Below, piece after piece: positions 27,240 to 37,301 of a DNA stretch of 64,000 nt. A model generated the notes under the pieces. The model was not told where the DNA came from and did not search any database. It saw only the letters and a list, made by a program, of their open reading frames with translations. How positions within the stretch are numbered: position 1 is the stretch's first letter; every line of letters starts with the position of its first letter. The translations under genes were made by a program, and so were the position numbers. Source of the stretch: TMED13 sp042090305 (lineage in GTDB: Bacteria > Pseudomonadota > Alphaproteobacteria > Methylaequorales > Methylaequoraceae); contig JBELJQ010000003.1 of NCBI GenBank assembly GCA_042090305.1, positions 7,981 to 71,980 of the forward strand. The letters run 5' to 3'.

Positions 27240-30200
27240 AGACTATAAGTTTAATGATGAAGATTCTAATCATGAAGTTGAAAATGACTCGTTACCAATA
27301 TTTTTGTATTTACAACATCTTTGTTTAGATAAAAAGGTAGCATTTTTCTTAAATAAAAATTCAGACATAGATGATCTCGTTTATTCCATTAAATCGTTAA
27401 ATAAAAATATTATTATCAATGAATTTCCTGCATTTGATTGTTCTTTCTTATCTAATTTATCTCCAACAATTGAAAATAAATACAAAAGAATTAATAGTTT
27501 ATATAATATTAATCAAGAAAGAAATACAATATTAGTTGGATCAATTGAGTCAATCATTGAAAAAACAGTAGATAAAGATTTTCTAAGAAATAAAGATTTT
27601 AGTATAAAAGTCGGAAGCGATAAAACCTACAATGAAATTTTGAATTATTTAAATAAAAATAATTATGAAAATGTTAGTTATATAAATAATATTGGTGAGT
27701 ATTCAAAAAGGGGAGAAATTATTGATATTTTCTCACCAATTGAAAATAACCCTGTAAGAATTTTCTTTGACTTTGATAAAATTGATAAAATTAAAATATT
27801 TTCTCTTGATAATCAAAAAACAATAAGTGACTGTAATGAGTATAAAGTTTATCCACCTTCAGAATTTTTTTTTAATGATGAAAATATTCAAATATTTAGA
27901 CAAAATTTTAGAAAATTAAAATTAACCAATAAAAATGAATTTTATAATTCCTTATCAAACAATGTTATAACTGAAGGTGCAGAACAATTTTTTCCAATTT
28001 TAAATAAAAACTTTATGTCAATCTTAGATTACCTTAAGGGATATAAAATTTTTTTTCAACATGGATACATCGAAATATATAAAAGTCTCTTTAACCAGAA
28101 AATTAACGAATATGGAGCAAATAGCCATTTTTTTAAATCAGATTCCTCATATCTTCTAAACTATCAAAAATTTAGTAAATTATTACAAAAATACAAAATT
28201 ACTACATTATCCCACTTTAATTTACCTACTTATAACAATAAATTTTCTAAAGGGATTAACTTTAATAATTTTAAAAATATTAATGAAAAGTTTAAATTTA
28301 TTATTGAGCAAAAATCAAAAATATTGATATTCACTTACGATACAGAAGTAAACAAGTTAGCAATTAAAAAAACTCTTAATGAATTTAATAAGTCTTTTTT
28401 AATTATTGATAATTTATTTACCAGTGAACTTAAAACAAATCTTATTTATCTGGTTAAAATAAAATTAGATGGAAGTTTTGAAATCAAAGTTAAAGAAAAT
28501 AGTATTCTATTTATATCACACAAGGATATCTTTAATAAAGTTGTCAGACAAACAAAAAAGATTACTGAAAATGTAAATCTTATAAAGGATTTTTCACAGT
28601 TACATGTTGGTGACTTAGTAGTTCACATAGATCATGGAATTGGAAGGTATAATGGTTTAAAAAAACGTAGTTTAGGTAAAATAAATAATGAATTTATAGA
28701 AATAATTTATCAATCTAACGATAAGTTATTTATTCCGGTCCAAAATCTTGAGTTAATTTCTAAATATGGGGAATCTGATAATAATGTAAATTTAGACAGA
28801 CTTGGATTATCAAATTGGCAAAAGAGAAAAGCCATAATAAAAAAAAAGATCAAAGATATTGCTAATGATTTAGTTAAAGTAGCAGCAGAGAGAGAACTAA
28901 GGAAAGGTGAAGTTATTGAGCCAAATAAACTTGAATATGATAGATTCTCCGCACTATTTGAATTTACTGAAACCTCTGACCAACTTAAAACAATCAATCA
29001 AGTTGAAACTGATTTAATATCAGGTAAACCCATGGATAGATTGATATGTGGTGATGTTGGTTTTGGAAAAACAGAAATTGCGATGAGAGCAGCGTTTATT
29101 TGCCTAACAGCTGGTTATCAGGTGGTAATGATATGTCCAAAGGTTTTACTAGTTAATCAACACTTTTTAAATTTTCAAAAAAGATTTAATGATTTCAATT
29201 ATAAAATATCTAAAATATCTAGGTTAGAAACAGGTAAAGAAAAAAAAATAATAAAAAAAGATATAGAAAATGGTTCTATAGATCTACTTATAGCAACTCA
29301 TGCTATTTTTGCGGATGATATTAAATTTTCTAATCTTGGATTGATTATCATTGATGAGGAACAAAGTTTTGGGGTTGAGCAAAAAGAGAAACTAAAAAAG
29401 TTTAAACCAAACTGTCATATTTTGACATTAAGTGCTACTCCAATACCTAGAACACTTCAGTCATCAATATTTAAAATTAAAGATATTTCTTTAATACAAA
29501 CCCCTCCAGTTAATAGATTGAATATTAAAACCTTCTTAATGCTTGAAGATATAAATCAAATCTCGAGGGCAATTTCACAAGAGTTAGATAGACAAGGTCA
29601 AGTTTTTTATGTTTCACCCAGAATAAGTGATTTAGATAATATTCAAAAAAAGTTAAAAAAAAAAATACCTAAACTTAATATTGGTGTAATCCACGGAAGA
29701 CTAACAAATACTGAAATAGAGAGAGTTTACGAAAATTTTTATAATAAAAATATCAAAGTTTTACTTTCGACAGCAATGATTGAATCAGGACTCGATCTAT
29801 CAAATGTGAATACAATAATCATTGAAAAACCTAATCTTTTTGGCTTGGCACAGTTATATCAATTACGTGGAAGAGTAGGCAGATCTTCTTTACAAGCTTA
29901 TGCATACTTGATTATTGAAAATTTAAATAGTTTAAACGATGAATCATTAAAGAAAGTAAAATTAATATCAAAGATTGATAAATTGGGTTCAGGGTTATCA
30001 ATAGCATCAAGTGATCTTAGTATCAGGGGTGCTGGTAATATAATAGGTTCTGAACAGTCTGGACACATTAAGGAGGTGGGTGTTGAATTATATTATCAGA
30101 TGGTTCAAGATACAATTAATGAAATAAAAAATGAATTTAAACAATCAGAAAAATGGTCACCACAGATTAACTTGGGTTTTTCTTTTAATATTTCTAATAG

Positions 30201-30603
30201 TTATATCAAGGACTCTGATGAAAGACTATCTCTTTACAGGCAGTTATCTCATATAAATAATCTCGAAAAACTAGAGGAAATTTTTGAAAATCTTGAGGAT
30301 ACATATGGAAATTTACCAAATAATTTCAAAAATTTGATGTACCTAATGGAAATAAAAATTATAGCAAAAGAGTTGTTTATAAAAAAAATTGATGATACTA
30401 ATTATGGATTTGTAATTGAGTTTAAAGAAGACGCTAGAATGGATATTAATAAACTAATAAAATTTGCACAGATAAATTCGAAATTAATAGAGTTAAAACC
30501 TAAGTCAAAAGTAATTTTAAATAGTGTGCCTGATAAACATCAAAAAATTAATCATCTTAAAGAATTTTTAAATTACATACAAAAAAACCTTTTAGTTTCA
30601 TGA
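27226..30603 (+). CDS. mfd: Transcription-repair coupling factor Mfd
   Basis: 1125 aa. It removes RNA polymerase stalled at lesions and recruits UvrA. The UvrB-like N-terminal module contains GEIIDIFSPIENNPVRIFFD. The RNA polymerase-interacting domain has GDLVVHIDHGIGRYNGL. The translocase has GDVGFGKTEIAMRAAF (about residue 607), DEEQSFG, SATPIPRTL and LRGRVGRS. A C-terminal TRCF domain closes it. Stop and next start overlap (ATGA at 30600). Confidence 0.96.
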   Translation: MIGLKDYKFNDEDSNHEVENDSLPIFLYLQHLCLDKKVAFFLNKNSDIDDLVYSIKSLNKNIIINEFPAFDCSFLSNLSPTIENKYKRINSLYNINQERNTILVGSIESIIEKTVDKDFLRNKDFSIKVGSDKTYNEILNYLNKNNYENVSYINNIGEYSKRGEIIDIFSPIENNPVRIFFDFDKIDKIKIFSLDNQKTISDCNEYKVYPPSEFFFNDENIQIFRQNFRKLKLTNKNEFYNSLSNNVITEGAEQFFPILNKNFMSILDYLKGYKIFFQHGYIEIYKSLFNQKINEYGANSHFFKSDSSYLLNYQKFSKLLQKYKITTLSHFNLPTYNNKFSKGINFNNFKNINEKFKFIIEQKSKILIFTYDTEVNKLAIKKTLNEFNKSFLIIDNLFTSELKTNLIYLVKIKLDGSFEIKVKENSILFISHKDIFNKVVRQTKKITENVNLIKDFSQLHVGDLVVHIDHGIGRYNGLKKRSLGKINNEFIEIIYQSNDKLFIPVQNLELISKYGESDNNVNLDRLGLSNWQKRKAIIKKKIKDIANDLVKVAAERELRKGEVIEPNKLEYDRFSALFEFTETSDQLKTINQVETDLISGKPMDRLICGDVGFGKTEIAMRAAFICLTAGYQVVMICPKVLLVNQHFLNFQKRFNDFNYKISKISRLETGKEKKIIKKDIENGSIDLLIATHAIFADDIKFSNLGLIIIDEEQSFGVEQKEKLKKFKPNCHILTLSATPIPRTLQSSIFKIKDISLIQTPPVNRLNIKTFLMLEDINQISRAISQELDRQGQVFYVSPRISDLDNIQKKLKKKIPKLNIGVIHGRLTNTEIERVYENFYNKNIKVLLSTAMIESGLDLSNVNTIIIEKPNLFGLAQLYQLRGRVGRSSLQAYAYLIIENLNSLNDESLKKVKLISKIDKLGSGLSIASSDLSIRGAGNIIGSEQSGHIKEVGVELYYQMVQDTINEIKNEFKQSEKWSPQINLGFSFNISNSYIKDSDERLSLYRQLSHINNLEKLEEIFENLEDTYGNLPNNFKNLMYLMEIKIIAKELFIKKIDDTNYGFVIEFKEDARMDINKLIKFAQINSKLIELKPKSKVILNSVPDKHQKINHLKEFLNYIQKNLLVS

Positions 30604-31784
30604 CAATAACAAAAAAAAAAAATAAATATTCTTTAAATCGAAATGATTTTTTTCCATTTCTTGAAGGTTTAGATCTTTTCATAAATCTTTCTTTAATTAC
30701 CTATTTATGTGCCTTTTTTTTACCTAGTATTGAACTTAGAAAATCAATTATTATTCTTACAACAATTGTTCTTTTTTCAATTATTTCAAAGATAACTTTA
30801 TTTCGTGTATTTGAAAATATTCATAATAAACTACGTAATCCTAATTTATTAGTTTATTTAATGTCTGCATATATCTTGGTTATCATTCTACCAAAAGAAC
30901 TTTTTATTCCCTTAGGAATAATAGTATTTTCTATTTCAAGAGTTATTATTGGCAGTATATTCAGTGCTGTTAATATTACATATACGGATAATGTTTTAAC
31001 ATATCAAAAAATGGCAACTAAATATTGGATTATCTTATTTTTGGGTATTCTTTTCGGCTCTTTATTAGTTATGGTTACAAATGAAATATTTTCGAATAGT
31101 CAACTTAATTTGTGGGCATGGAAAGTACCTTATGTTTGTTTCATCACATTATTAATTTTTTTATTTTTTTTTACGAAAGGTTTAGCTTCAAATAATTCTG
31201 AATTATTTAATGTTAAAAGTGAAAATATAAAAAAAAAAATCGGAATATTTAATATACTTGAAAATCTTCACTATTTGATTCCAACACTGACAATTATTTT
31301 GTTTTCAACTTCAATTTGGTTGCCTAAGTTCTCAAACCCAGAAAATATGCAATTTTTACAGTATGACTTTTTATATTTAATTTTAAGTTTGATTGCACTA
31401 ATATTTATATCACCCTTATCAAAACTGATTGGATACAAAGGATCAATCAGGTTTTTCTACATATCAAGCATAATCACTTCTATAGTTTGTTTGTTTGTTG
31501 AGCATACCTCATCATACAGTATTAATTTTGCAAAATTATTTTTGTCACTTTTATCAAGTTATTCATTTTGTTTGATAATTTTAAGATATAATGAAATAAA
31601 AATACTTAATTTAAGTCAAAAAGATTTATTACTAAACTTTATAAACCTAATTTTTATTTTAATAATTCCAATTATATTTTATACTTTTATTAATATTACT
31701 ATTAATTATAATGTATTATATTTTATAATAAGTATTATAATGATTACTAGCTACTTAGCGTATTACTATGGCAACAAAAGATAA
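30600..31784 (+). CDS. Multi-pass membrane protein, MFS-like
   Basis: 394 aa with about 11-12 hydrophobic helices and a lysine-rich N terminus. The mid-protein block LWAWKVPYVCFITLL resembles the GWRIPF motif that follows TM5 in metabolite:H+ symporters of the major facilitator superfamily, so this may be a divergent MFS carrier; key charged MFS motifs (GxxxDRxGRR) are not evident. It is coupled to mfd (ATGA) and overlaps the parvulin gene by 17 bases. Substrate unknown. Confidence 0.55.
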   Translation: MTITKKKNKYSLNRNDFFPFLEGLDLFINLSLITYLCAFFLPSIELRKSIIILTTIVLFSIISKITLFRVFENIHNKLRNPNLLVYLMSAYILVIILPKELFIPLGIIVFSISRVIIGSIFSAVNITYTDNVLTYQKMATKYWIILFLGILFGSLLVMVTNEIFSNSQLNLWAWKVPYVCFITLLIFLFFFTKGLASNNSELFNVKSENIKKKIGIFNILENLHYLIPTLTIILFSTSIWLPKFSNPENMQFLQYDFLYLILSLIALIFISPLSKLIGYKGSIRFFYISSIITSIVCLFVEHTSSYSINFAKLFLSLLSSYSFCLIILRYNEIKILNLSQKDLLLNFINLIFILIIPIIFYTFINITINYNVLYFIISIIMITSYLAYYYGNKR

Positions 31785-32097
31785 AATCTCAGCATCACAT
31801 ATTCTAATAATGCACAATGAGTCTCAAAGATCTGAATCAAATATAACTAAAGATGAAGCTTTAAAAAAAATCACGGATATTCATACTAAAATTAAAGAAG
31901 ATAAAACATTATTTAAAGACCAAGCTATGCAACATTCAAACTGCTCTTCATCAGCATATGGGGGAAGCTTAGGTGAGTTTGGAAAAGGTGTTATGGTAAA
32001 AGCGTTTGAAGAAACTGCGTTTGCTTTAAAAGTTAACGAGATTAGTGATCCTTTTGAAACAGAGTTTGGGTACCATATAATAAAAAGAGATTCTTAA
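31768..32097 (+). CDS. Small cytoplasmic parvulin (PpiC-type prolyl isomerase)
   Basis: 109 aa consisting of one rotamase domain and no signal peptide. Family motifs are SASHILI, the substrate-pocket block GGSLGEFGKGVMVKAFEETAF, and the ending PFETEFGYHIIKRDS. It is a free-standing parvulin like E. coli PpiC/Par10, extended by a short insert. It sits at the end of the sdhE-mfd-membrane protein run, probably cotranscribed. Confidence 0.88.
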   Translation: MATKDKISASHILIMHNESQRSESNITKDEALKKITDIHTKIKEDKTLFKDQAMQHSNCSSSAYGGSLGEFGKGVMVKAFEETAFALKVNEISDPFETEFGYHIIKRDS

Positions 32098-32324
32098 GCT
32101 TCTTTACATTATTTTCAAAACAATAAACTCTCCTAGTTTTTATTAAAATTAATAAGAGGGAAGAAAATTTAGCATTTCTTTAATTTAAGAAAGTCATTTC
32201 ACTCGTAAATCTAAACAATGACTAGACCATTTATAATCTATAGAAATAATTTATTTCACGAATAAATTTAAAATTTAACAAATGAGTATTATGATAAAAT
32301 TTGGATATTTAATAATTATTATTT

Positions 32325-34019
32325 ATGGAAATTATTTCTTTAGCTTTATATTCTTCCTCACCAATATTTATGGCTGGAGTTTTGCTTGTTGGATTTCGCT
32401 TGCCTGCTAAATATGCAATGCCAATTGTATTTTCATTTACCTTATTAGTTGCTTATTTTTATTGGGGAGTTAGTGATAAAAGGATTTTAGCTTCTTTATT
32501 TCAGGGTATTATTCTAGCATTATCAATAATGTGGATTATATTTGGAGCAATTTTACTTCTAAACACACTTAAATATTCTGGAGCAATAACAACTATCAGA
32601 AGTGGTTTTTTAAATATAAGCACTGATAGAAGAATCCAGGTAATATTAGTAGCATGGTTATTTGGATGCTTTATTGAGGGTGTTTCTGGTTTCGGAACTC
32701 CTGCTGCAATTGCTGCTCCTCTAATGGTAGCAATTGGATTTCCAGCCCTTGCCGCAGTAGTTTTTGGTATGATGATCCAATCCACTCCAGTATCTTTTGG
32801 AGCAGTTGGAACACCCTTAATTGTTGGTGTTCAAAGTGGATTAGATAAAACCTCAATTACCAATCAGTTACTTGACAAAGGTTATGGGTGGGAATATTTT
32901 TTTAGACTAATTGTCTCTGAGGTAGCTGTTATACATGCAATTTGTGGAACATTTATGCCATTATTACTAATCGTAATCATGACTAGGTTTTTTGGAACAA
33001 AGAAATCTTGGTTTGAAGGAATTTCAATTCTTCCATTTGCAATTTTTGCAGCACTTTGTTTTACAATACCATATTCATTGACAGGAATTTTCTTAGGCCC
33101 TGAATTTCCATCAATATTTGGTGGTTTGATTGGTCTTGGAATTGTAACATTGGCCATAAAATTTGATTTTTTAAAACCAAAGGATACCTGGGACTTTCCT
33201 AGCGAGAATAAATGGCCAGATTCATGGATAGGAAATATAAAGATATCAGATAGTGAGTTAAAGAATAAAAATATTAGTAATGTAATGGCATGGTTTCCCT
33301 ATATTTTTTTGGCAATATTGCTTATTATTTCAAGAACCTATGCACCTCTGACTAATTTTTTAAAGTCAATTAGTATCCAATTCGTAAATATTTTAAATCA
33401 AGAAGGTATTAGTGCAAGTTTTACACCTTTATACTTACCAGGTGGACTTTTAATAATCGTTTGTATAACAACATTTTTTTTACATAGAATGAAATTAAAT
33501 GAAATACTTTTAGCTACCAGAGATTCACTAAAAATAGTTTTAGGTGCAGGGTTTGTACTTTTTTTTACAGTTCCGTTAGTTAGAATAATGATTAATTCTG
33601 GTGTTAACTATAATGATTATGTGAGTATGCCAATTGCAATGGCAAAGGGAATGGCAAATTTAATGGGACAGGTATACCCAATTATTTCTGCATCAATTGG
33701 CGCTGTTGGAGCTTTTTTAGCAGGTTCTAATACTGTTAGTAACCTAATGTTAAGTCAGTTTCAGTTTGAGACAGCAAATTTACTCGGTATTTCTGGAACA
33801 TTAATGGTGGCTCTTCAAAGTGTTGGAGCTGCTGCGGGAAATATGATTGCCATACATAACGTAGTTGCAGCATCGGCTACAGTTGGTCTCCTTGGCAAAG
33901 AGGGAAATGTTTTAAGAATTACCATAATTCCCACAATTTATTATTTAACATTGACAGGTATAATTGGTTTTATTTTAATTCATTATTTTAAAATATCAGA
34001 CCCATTAATTTATTTTTAA
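32325..34019 (+). CDS. L-lactate permease family transporter
   Basis: LctP-family H+ symporter for lactate/glycolate, 564 aa with about 13 membrane helices. Characteristic loops are EGVSGFGTPAAIAAPLMVA, QSTPVSFGAVGTPLIVGV and GAFLAGSNTVSNLMLSQFQ. It is a single gene with 227 AT-rich bases upstream in which I see no clear operator. It implies uptake of small hydroxy acids. Confidence 0.93.
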   Translation: MEIISLALYSSSPIFMAGVLLVGFRLPAKYAMPIVFSFTLLVAYFYWGVSDKRILASLFQGIILALSIMWIIFGAILLLNTLKYSGAITTIRSGFLNISTDRRIQVILVAWLFGCFIEGVSGFGTPAAIAAPLMVAIGFPALAAVVFGMMIQSTPVSFGAVGTPLIVGVQSGLDKTSITNQLLDKGYGWEYFFRLIVSEVAVIHAICGTFMPLLLIVIMTRFFGTKKSWFEGISILPFAIFAALCFTIPYSLTGIFLGPEFPSIFGGLIGLGIVTLAIKFDFLKPKDTWDFPSENKWPDSWIGNIKISDSELKNKNISNVMAWFPYIFLAILLIISRTYAPLTNFLKSISIQFVNILNQEGISASFTPLYLPGGLLIIVCITTFFLHRMKLNEILLATRDSLKIVLGAGFVLFFTVPLVRIMINSGVNYNDYVSMPIAMAKGMANLMGQVYPIISASIGAVGAFLAGSNTVSNLMLSQFQFETANLLGISGTLMVALQSVGAAAGNMIAIHNVVAASATVGLLGKEGNVLRITIIPTIYYLTLTGIIGFILIHYFKISDPLIYF

Positions 34020-34079
34020 ATTGAATATAAATTATTGAGAGATAAATATTAAACAAATAAAATATTTAAAGGTATATAA

Positions 34080-35267
34080 ATGGATCCATTCTCTCAAGGG
34101 TTGTTAGGCTCAAGTTTAGCCTCATCATTTTCAGAAAAAAAATCTCTAAGAATTTCTGCTTTTTGTGGCGCAGTCGGAGGGACTGTACCAGACTTAGATA
34201 TTTTAATTAGGTCAAAGGAAGATACATTACTTTTTATAGAATTTCATAGACACTTTAGTCATTCTTTATTTTTTGTGCCTTTAGGTTCTATTATAGTTTC
34301 GTTGATTTTATTTTTACTTTTAAGAAATATCACTTCATTTAAAAATATTTTTATTTATACAACTTTAGGAATGTTAACCCATGGATTTTTAGATTCTTGT
34401 ACAAGTTATGGAACACTTCTTTTATGGCCTTTTTCTGAGCTAAAGGTTGCTTGGAATATAATATCAATAATTGATCCTTTTTTCACTTTTACGCTAATAT
34501 TCTTTTTATTTATTTCACTTTTTAAGAAGTCTTTAATGCTAGTAAGAGTGGGGTTATCAATTTCTTTAATATATTTAGGTTTTGGTGCAGTAAAATATAT
34601 TCAAGTTAAAGATTATGTTAGGGAATTAGCTTCTCAAAGGGGTCATAAAGTTGAACGTATACTTTTGAACCCAACAATTGGAAATAATATTTTGTGGAGA
34701 AGCATTTATCAATTTAATAAAAATTATTATGTAGATGCCATTTATATGCCGTTAACAAAAAAGTCTTCTCATTTAGAGGGTGTTGTTTTAGAAGTAATTG
34801 ATAAAGAAAAGGTATTTTCAAAACTTTCACCCGAATCATTACAAAGAGAGGATATCAGGCGTTTTTCATACTTTTCACAGGATTTTATATACTTACACCC
34901 TGATTACTCAAATATAATAGCAGATTTACGTTATGGAACATTACCGCATGATTATAAATCATTATGGGGTATTCAAGTAGATATAGACAATGAAGACAAC
35001 CACGTATCCTTCATTAATCTTAGAAATTTCAAAAAAAATGATTTCGAAGATTTTTGGAATATGTTGGGTTATAAATTTTGGCTACAAGATGATAAAATTT
35101 TGAATGTAAAAACTTTTTCAGGTCCAATGGGTATGGGCTTAGCTAAATCTTTTTACTTAAATAGTAAAAAAATTTGTGTTTACAATACAATTAATGGACA
35201 GGAAAAGATTGTTTTAGATTCCATTATTCTTAGTTGTTCGAAAAATTTAGATGATAAGTATAAGTAA
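34080..35267 (+). CDS. YdjM/DUF457-type membrane-bound metal-dependent hydrolase
   Basis: 395 aa. The N-terminal half shows the family pattern: MDPFSQGLLGSSLASSFSEK, PDLDIL, HRHFSHSLFFVP and MLTHGFLDSCTSYGT, giving conserved Asp and His residues that could bind metal, between four or five membrane helices. The C-terminal ~200 residues are soluble and probably periplasmic. The biochemical role of the family is not settled. Confidence 0.8.
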   Translation: MDPFSQGLLGSSLASSFSEKKSLRISAFCGAVGGTVPDLDILIRSKEDTLLFIEFHRHFSHSLFFVPLGSIIVSLILFLLLRNITSFKNIFIYTTLGMLTHGFLDSCTSYGTLLLWPFSELKVAWNIISIIDPFFTFTLIFFLFISLFKKSLMLVRVGLSISLIYLGFGAVKYIQVKDYVRELASQRGHKVERILLNPTIGNNILWRSIYQFNKNYYVDAIYMPLTKKSSHLEGVVLEVIDKEKVFSKLSPESLQREDIRRFSYFSQDFIYLHPDYSNIIADLRYGTLPHDYKSLWGIQVDIDNEDNHVSFINLRNFKKNDFEDFWNMLGYKFWLQDDKILNVKTFSGPMGMGLAKSFYLNSKKICVYNTINGQEKIVLDSIILSCSKNLDDKYK

Positions 35268-35362
35268 AAATTTTAATAGATTGAGATTTTCCTATAAATA
35301 ATTACGAAACAGTGCTATTAATCTTGACCTCCAGCTAGTTATTCACTTTTTAGAAAGAATTT

Positions 35363-37177
35363 ATGGAAAAGAGTATCAGAAATATTGCCATAATTGCACA
35401 TGTAGATCATGGCAAAACCACACTTATAGATTCTATAATGAAACAAAGTGGACTGTTTCGTAAAAATGAGAAAATTGAAGAAAGATTAATGGATACAGGT
35501 GATTTGGAAAAAGAAAGAGGCATTACAATATTAGCAAAACCAACCTCAGTTATATGGAAAGATTCTAAAATTAATATAATTGATACCCCTGGCCATGCTG
35601 ATTTTGGAGGTGAAGTTGAGCGAGTATTGTGTATGGCAGATGGTGTCATTTTATTAACTGATGCTGCAGAAGGTCCAATGCCTCAAACTAAATTTGTCTT
35701 GGGTAAAGCATTATCACAGGGTTTAAAACCAATAGTTATAATTAATAAAATTGATAAAAAAGATAGTAGAGCTGATGATGTTTTAAATGAGGTATTTGAT
35801 CTTTTCGTCTCATTAGATGCTTCAGATGAGCAGCTTGATTTTCCTATCTTGTTTGCATCTGGAAAGGATGGTTGGTGTATTAATGATCTTAATGACAAAA
35901 AAGAAAATCTATATGCACTTCTTGACCTTATTTTAAGTCATGTTCCAGCACCAAAAGTAGACACCTCAAAGCCATTTTCCATGTTATCAACTTTACTCGA
36001 TGCTGATCCATATTTAGGAAGATGTTTAATTGGAAAAGTTGAGAGTGGTTTAGCCAAAGTAAACGATGCAGTTAAAGCTATAAATTTATCTGGAGATTTA
36101 GTTGAGAATGGAAGACTTACGAAATTACTATCATTTGAGGGAAATAAAAGGATAACTGTTAACGAAGTTATAGCCGGTGATATTATTTGTATAGCAGGAC
36201 TAACTAAAACATCTGTTTCAGATACTATTTGTGATACATCATTGAATCAACCAATAAAATCATCTCCAATTGATCCCCCCACTATGTCTATTACAATAAC
36301 TGTCAACAATTCACCTTATGCAGGCCAAGAAGGTGAGAAAGTAACATCAAACCTTATAAGAGAAAGGTTATTAGAAGAAGCTGAATCAAATGTTGCAATA
36401 ACATTTAAAGAAAATGAAAAAAAGGATTCATTTGAAATAGGTGGAAGAGGAGAGTTACAACTCGGAGTATTAATTGAAACAATGAGAAGAGAGGGATTTG
36501 AATTATCTGTCTCTAGACCTAAAGTTTTATATAAAAATAATCAATCAGTTAAACTAGAGCCAATTGAAGAAGTAACAATAGATGTTGATGAAAATTACTC
36601 AAGTTCAGTAATTAAGTCTATGAATGAAAGAAAAGCTGAGATGATTGATTTGAAAACATCAGGTTCATTAAAAACAAGAATCATATTCAAAGCTCCATCT
36701 AGAGGCTTAATTGGATATCAGAGTAAGTTTCTTACAGAAACTAAGGGTACAGGGGTTCTTAATAGAGTATTTAGTTCATATGAACCGTTTAGAGGTGAAA
36801 TAAATAGTAGAAGAAATGGAGCTTTGATCTCTACTGAGACAGGTGCCGCAGTTGCATATGCAATTTTTAATCTTCAGGATAGAGGAATTATGTATATACA
36901 GCCTCAAACCAAAGTTTATAAAGGAATGATAGTAGGCGAGCATAATAAGGACAATGATTTAGAAATAAATGTATTAAAAGGAAAACAACTAACAAATGTT
37001 AGAGCATCAGGATCAGATAAAGCTGTAACACTAGTACCATCCGTAAAAATGTCTTTGGAACAAATGATATCGTACATTAAAGATGATGAACTACTTGAAG
37101 TTACACCAAAAAATTTACGTCTTAGAAAGTTCTATCTAGATTCCAACGATAGAAAACGTTTTAACAAATCAACTTAA
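35363..37177 (+). CDS. typA: Ribosome-associated GTPase TypA/BipA
   Basis: Translational GTPase, 604 aa. The G domain has AHVDHGKTTLID, the switch region ERGITILAK, DTPGHADFGGEVERVL and NKIDKKDSRAD. EF-G-like domains follow and the BipA-specific C terminus GLIGYQSKFLTETKGTG. It promotes 50S assembly at low temperature or stress in studied bacteria. Standalone gene. Confidence 0.96.
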   Translation: MEKSIRNIAIIAHVDHGKTTLIDSIMKQSGLFRKNEKIEERLMDTGDLEKERGITILAKPTSVIWKDSKINIIDTPGHADFGGEVERVLCMADGVILLTDAAEGPMPQTKFVLGKALSQGLKPIVIINKIDKKDSRADDVLNEVFDLFVSLDASDEQLDFPILFASGKDGWCINDLNDKKENLYALLDLILSHVPAPKVDTSKPFSMLSTLLDADPYLGRCLIGKVESGLAKVNDAVKAINLSGDLVENGRLTKLLSFEGNKRITVNEVIAGDIICIAGLTKTSVSDTICDTSLNQPIKSSPIDPPTMSITITVNNSPYAGQEGEKVTSNLIRERLLEEAESNVAITFKENEKKDSFEIGGRGELQLGVLIETMRREGFELSVSRPKVLYKNNQSVKLEPIEEVTIDVDENYSSSVIKSMNERKAEMIDLKTSGSLKTRIIFKAPSRGLIGYQSKFLTETKGTGVLNRVFSSYEPFRGEINSRRNGALISTETGAAVAYAIFNLQDRGIMYIQPQTKVYKGMIVGEHNKDNDLEINVLKGKQLTNVRASGSDKAVTLVPSVKMSLEQMISYIKDDELLEVTPKNLRLRKFYLDSNDRKRFNKST

Positions 37178-37301
37178 AACTAGTTATTTTTTATTTTGAG
37201 TTAGTATTGAAAGTAATTTGAAATTATTAAATAAGTTTAATAGTCATTTTTAATATTTAACTTGCTAAATTTATATTTCTATGTGTTATTACCTTTAATT
37301 A

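Noticed and set aside
32671..33157. Overlapping open frames on the minus strand inside the lactate permease gene
   Set aside because: They have no family features and mirror the codon pattern of the strongly conserved plus-strand gene.
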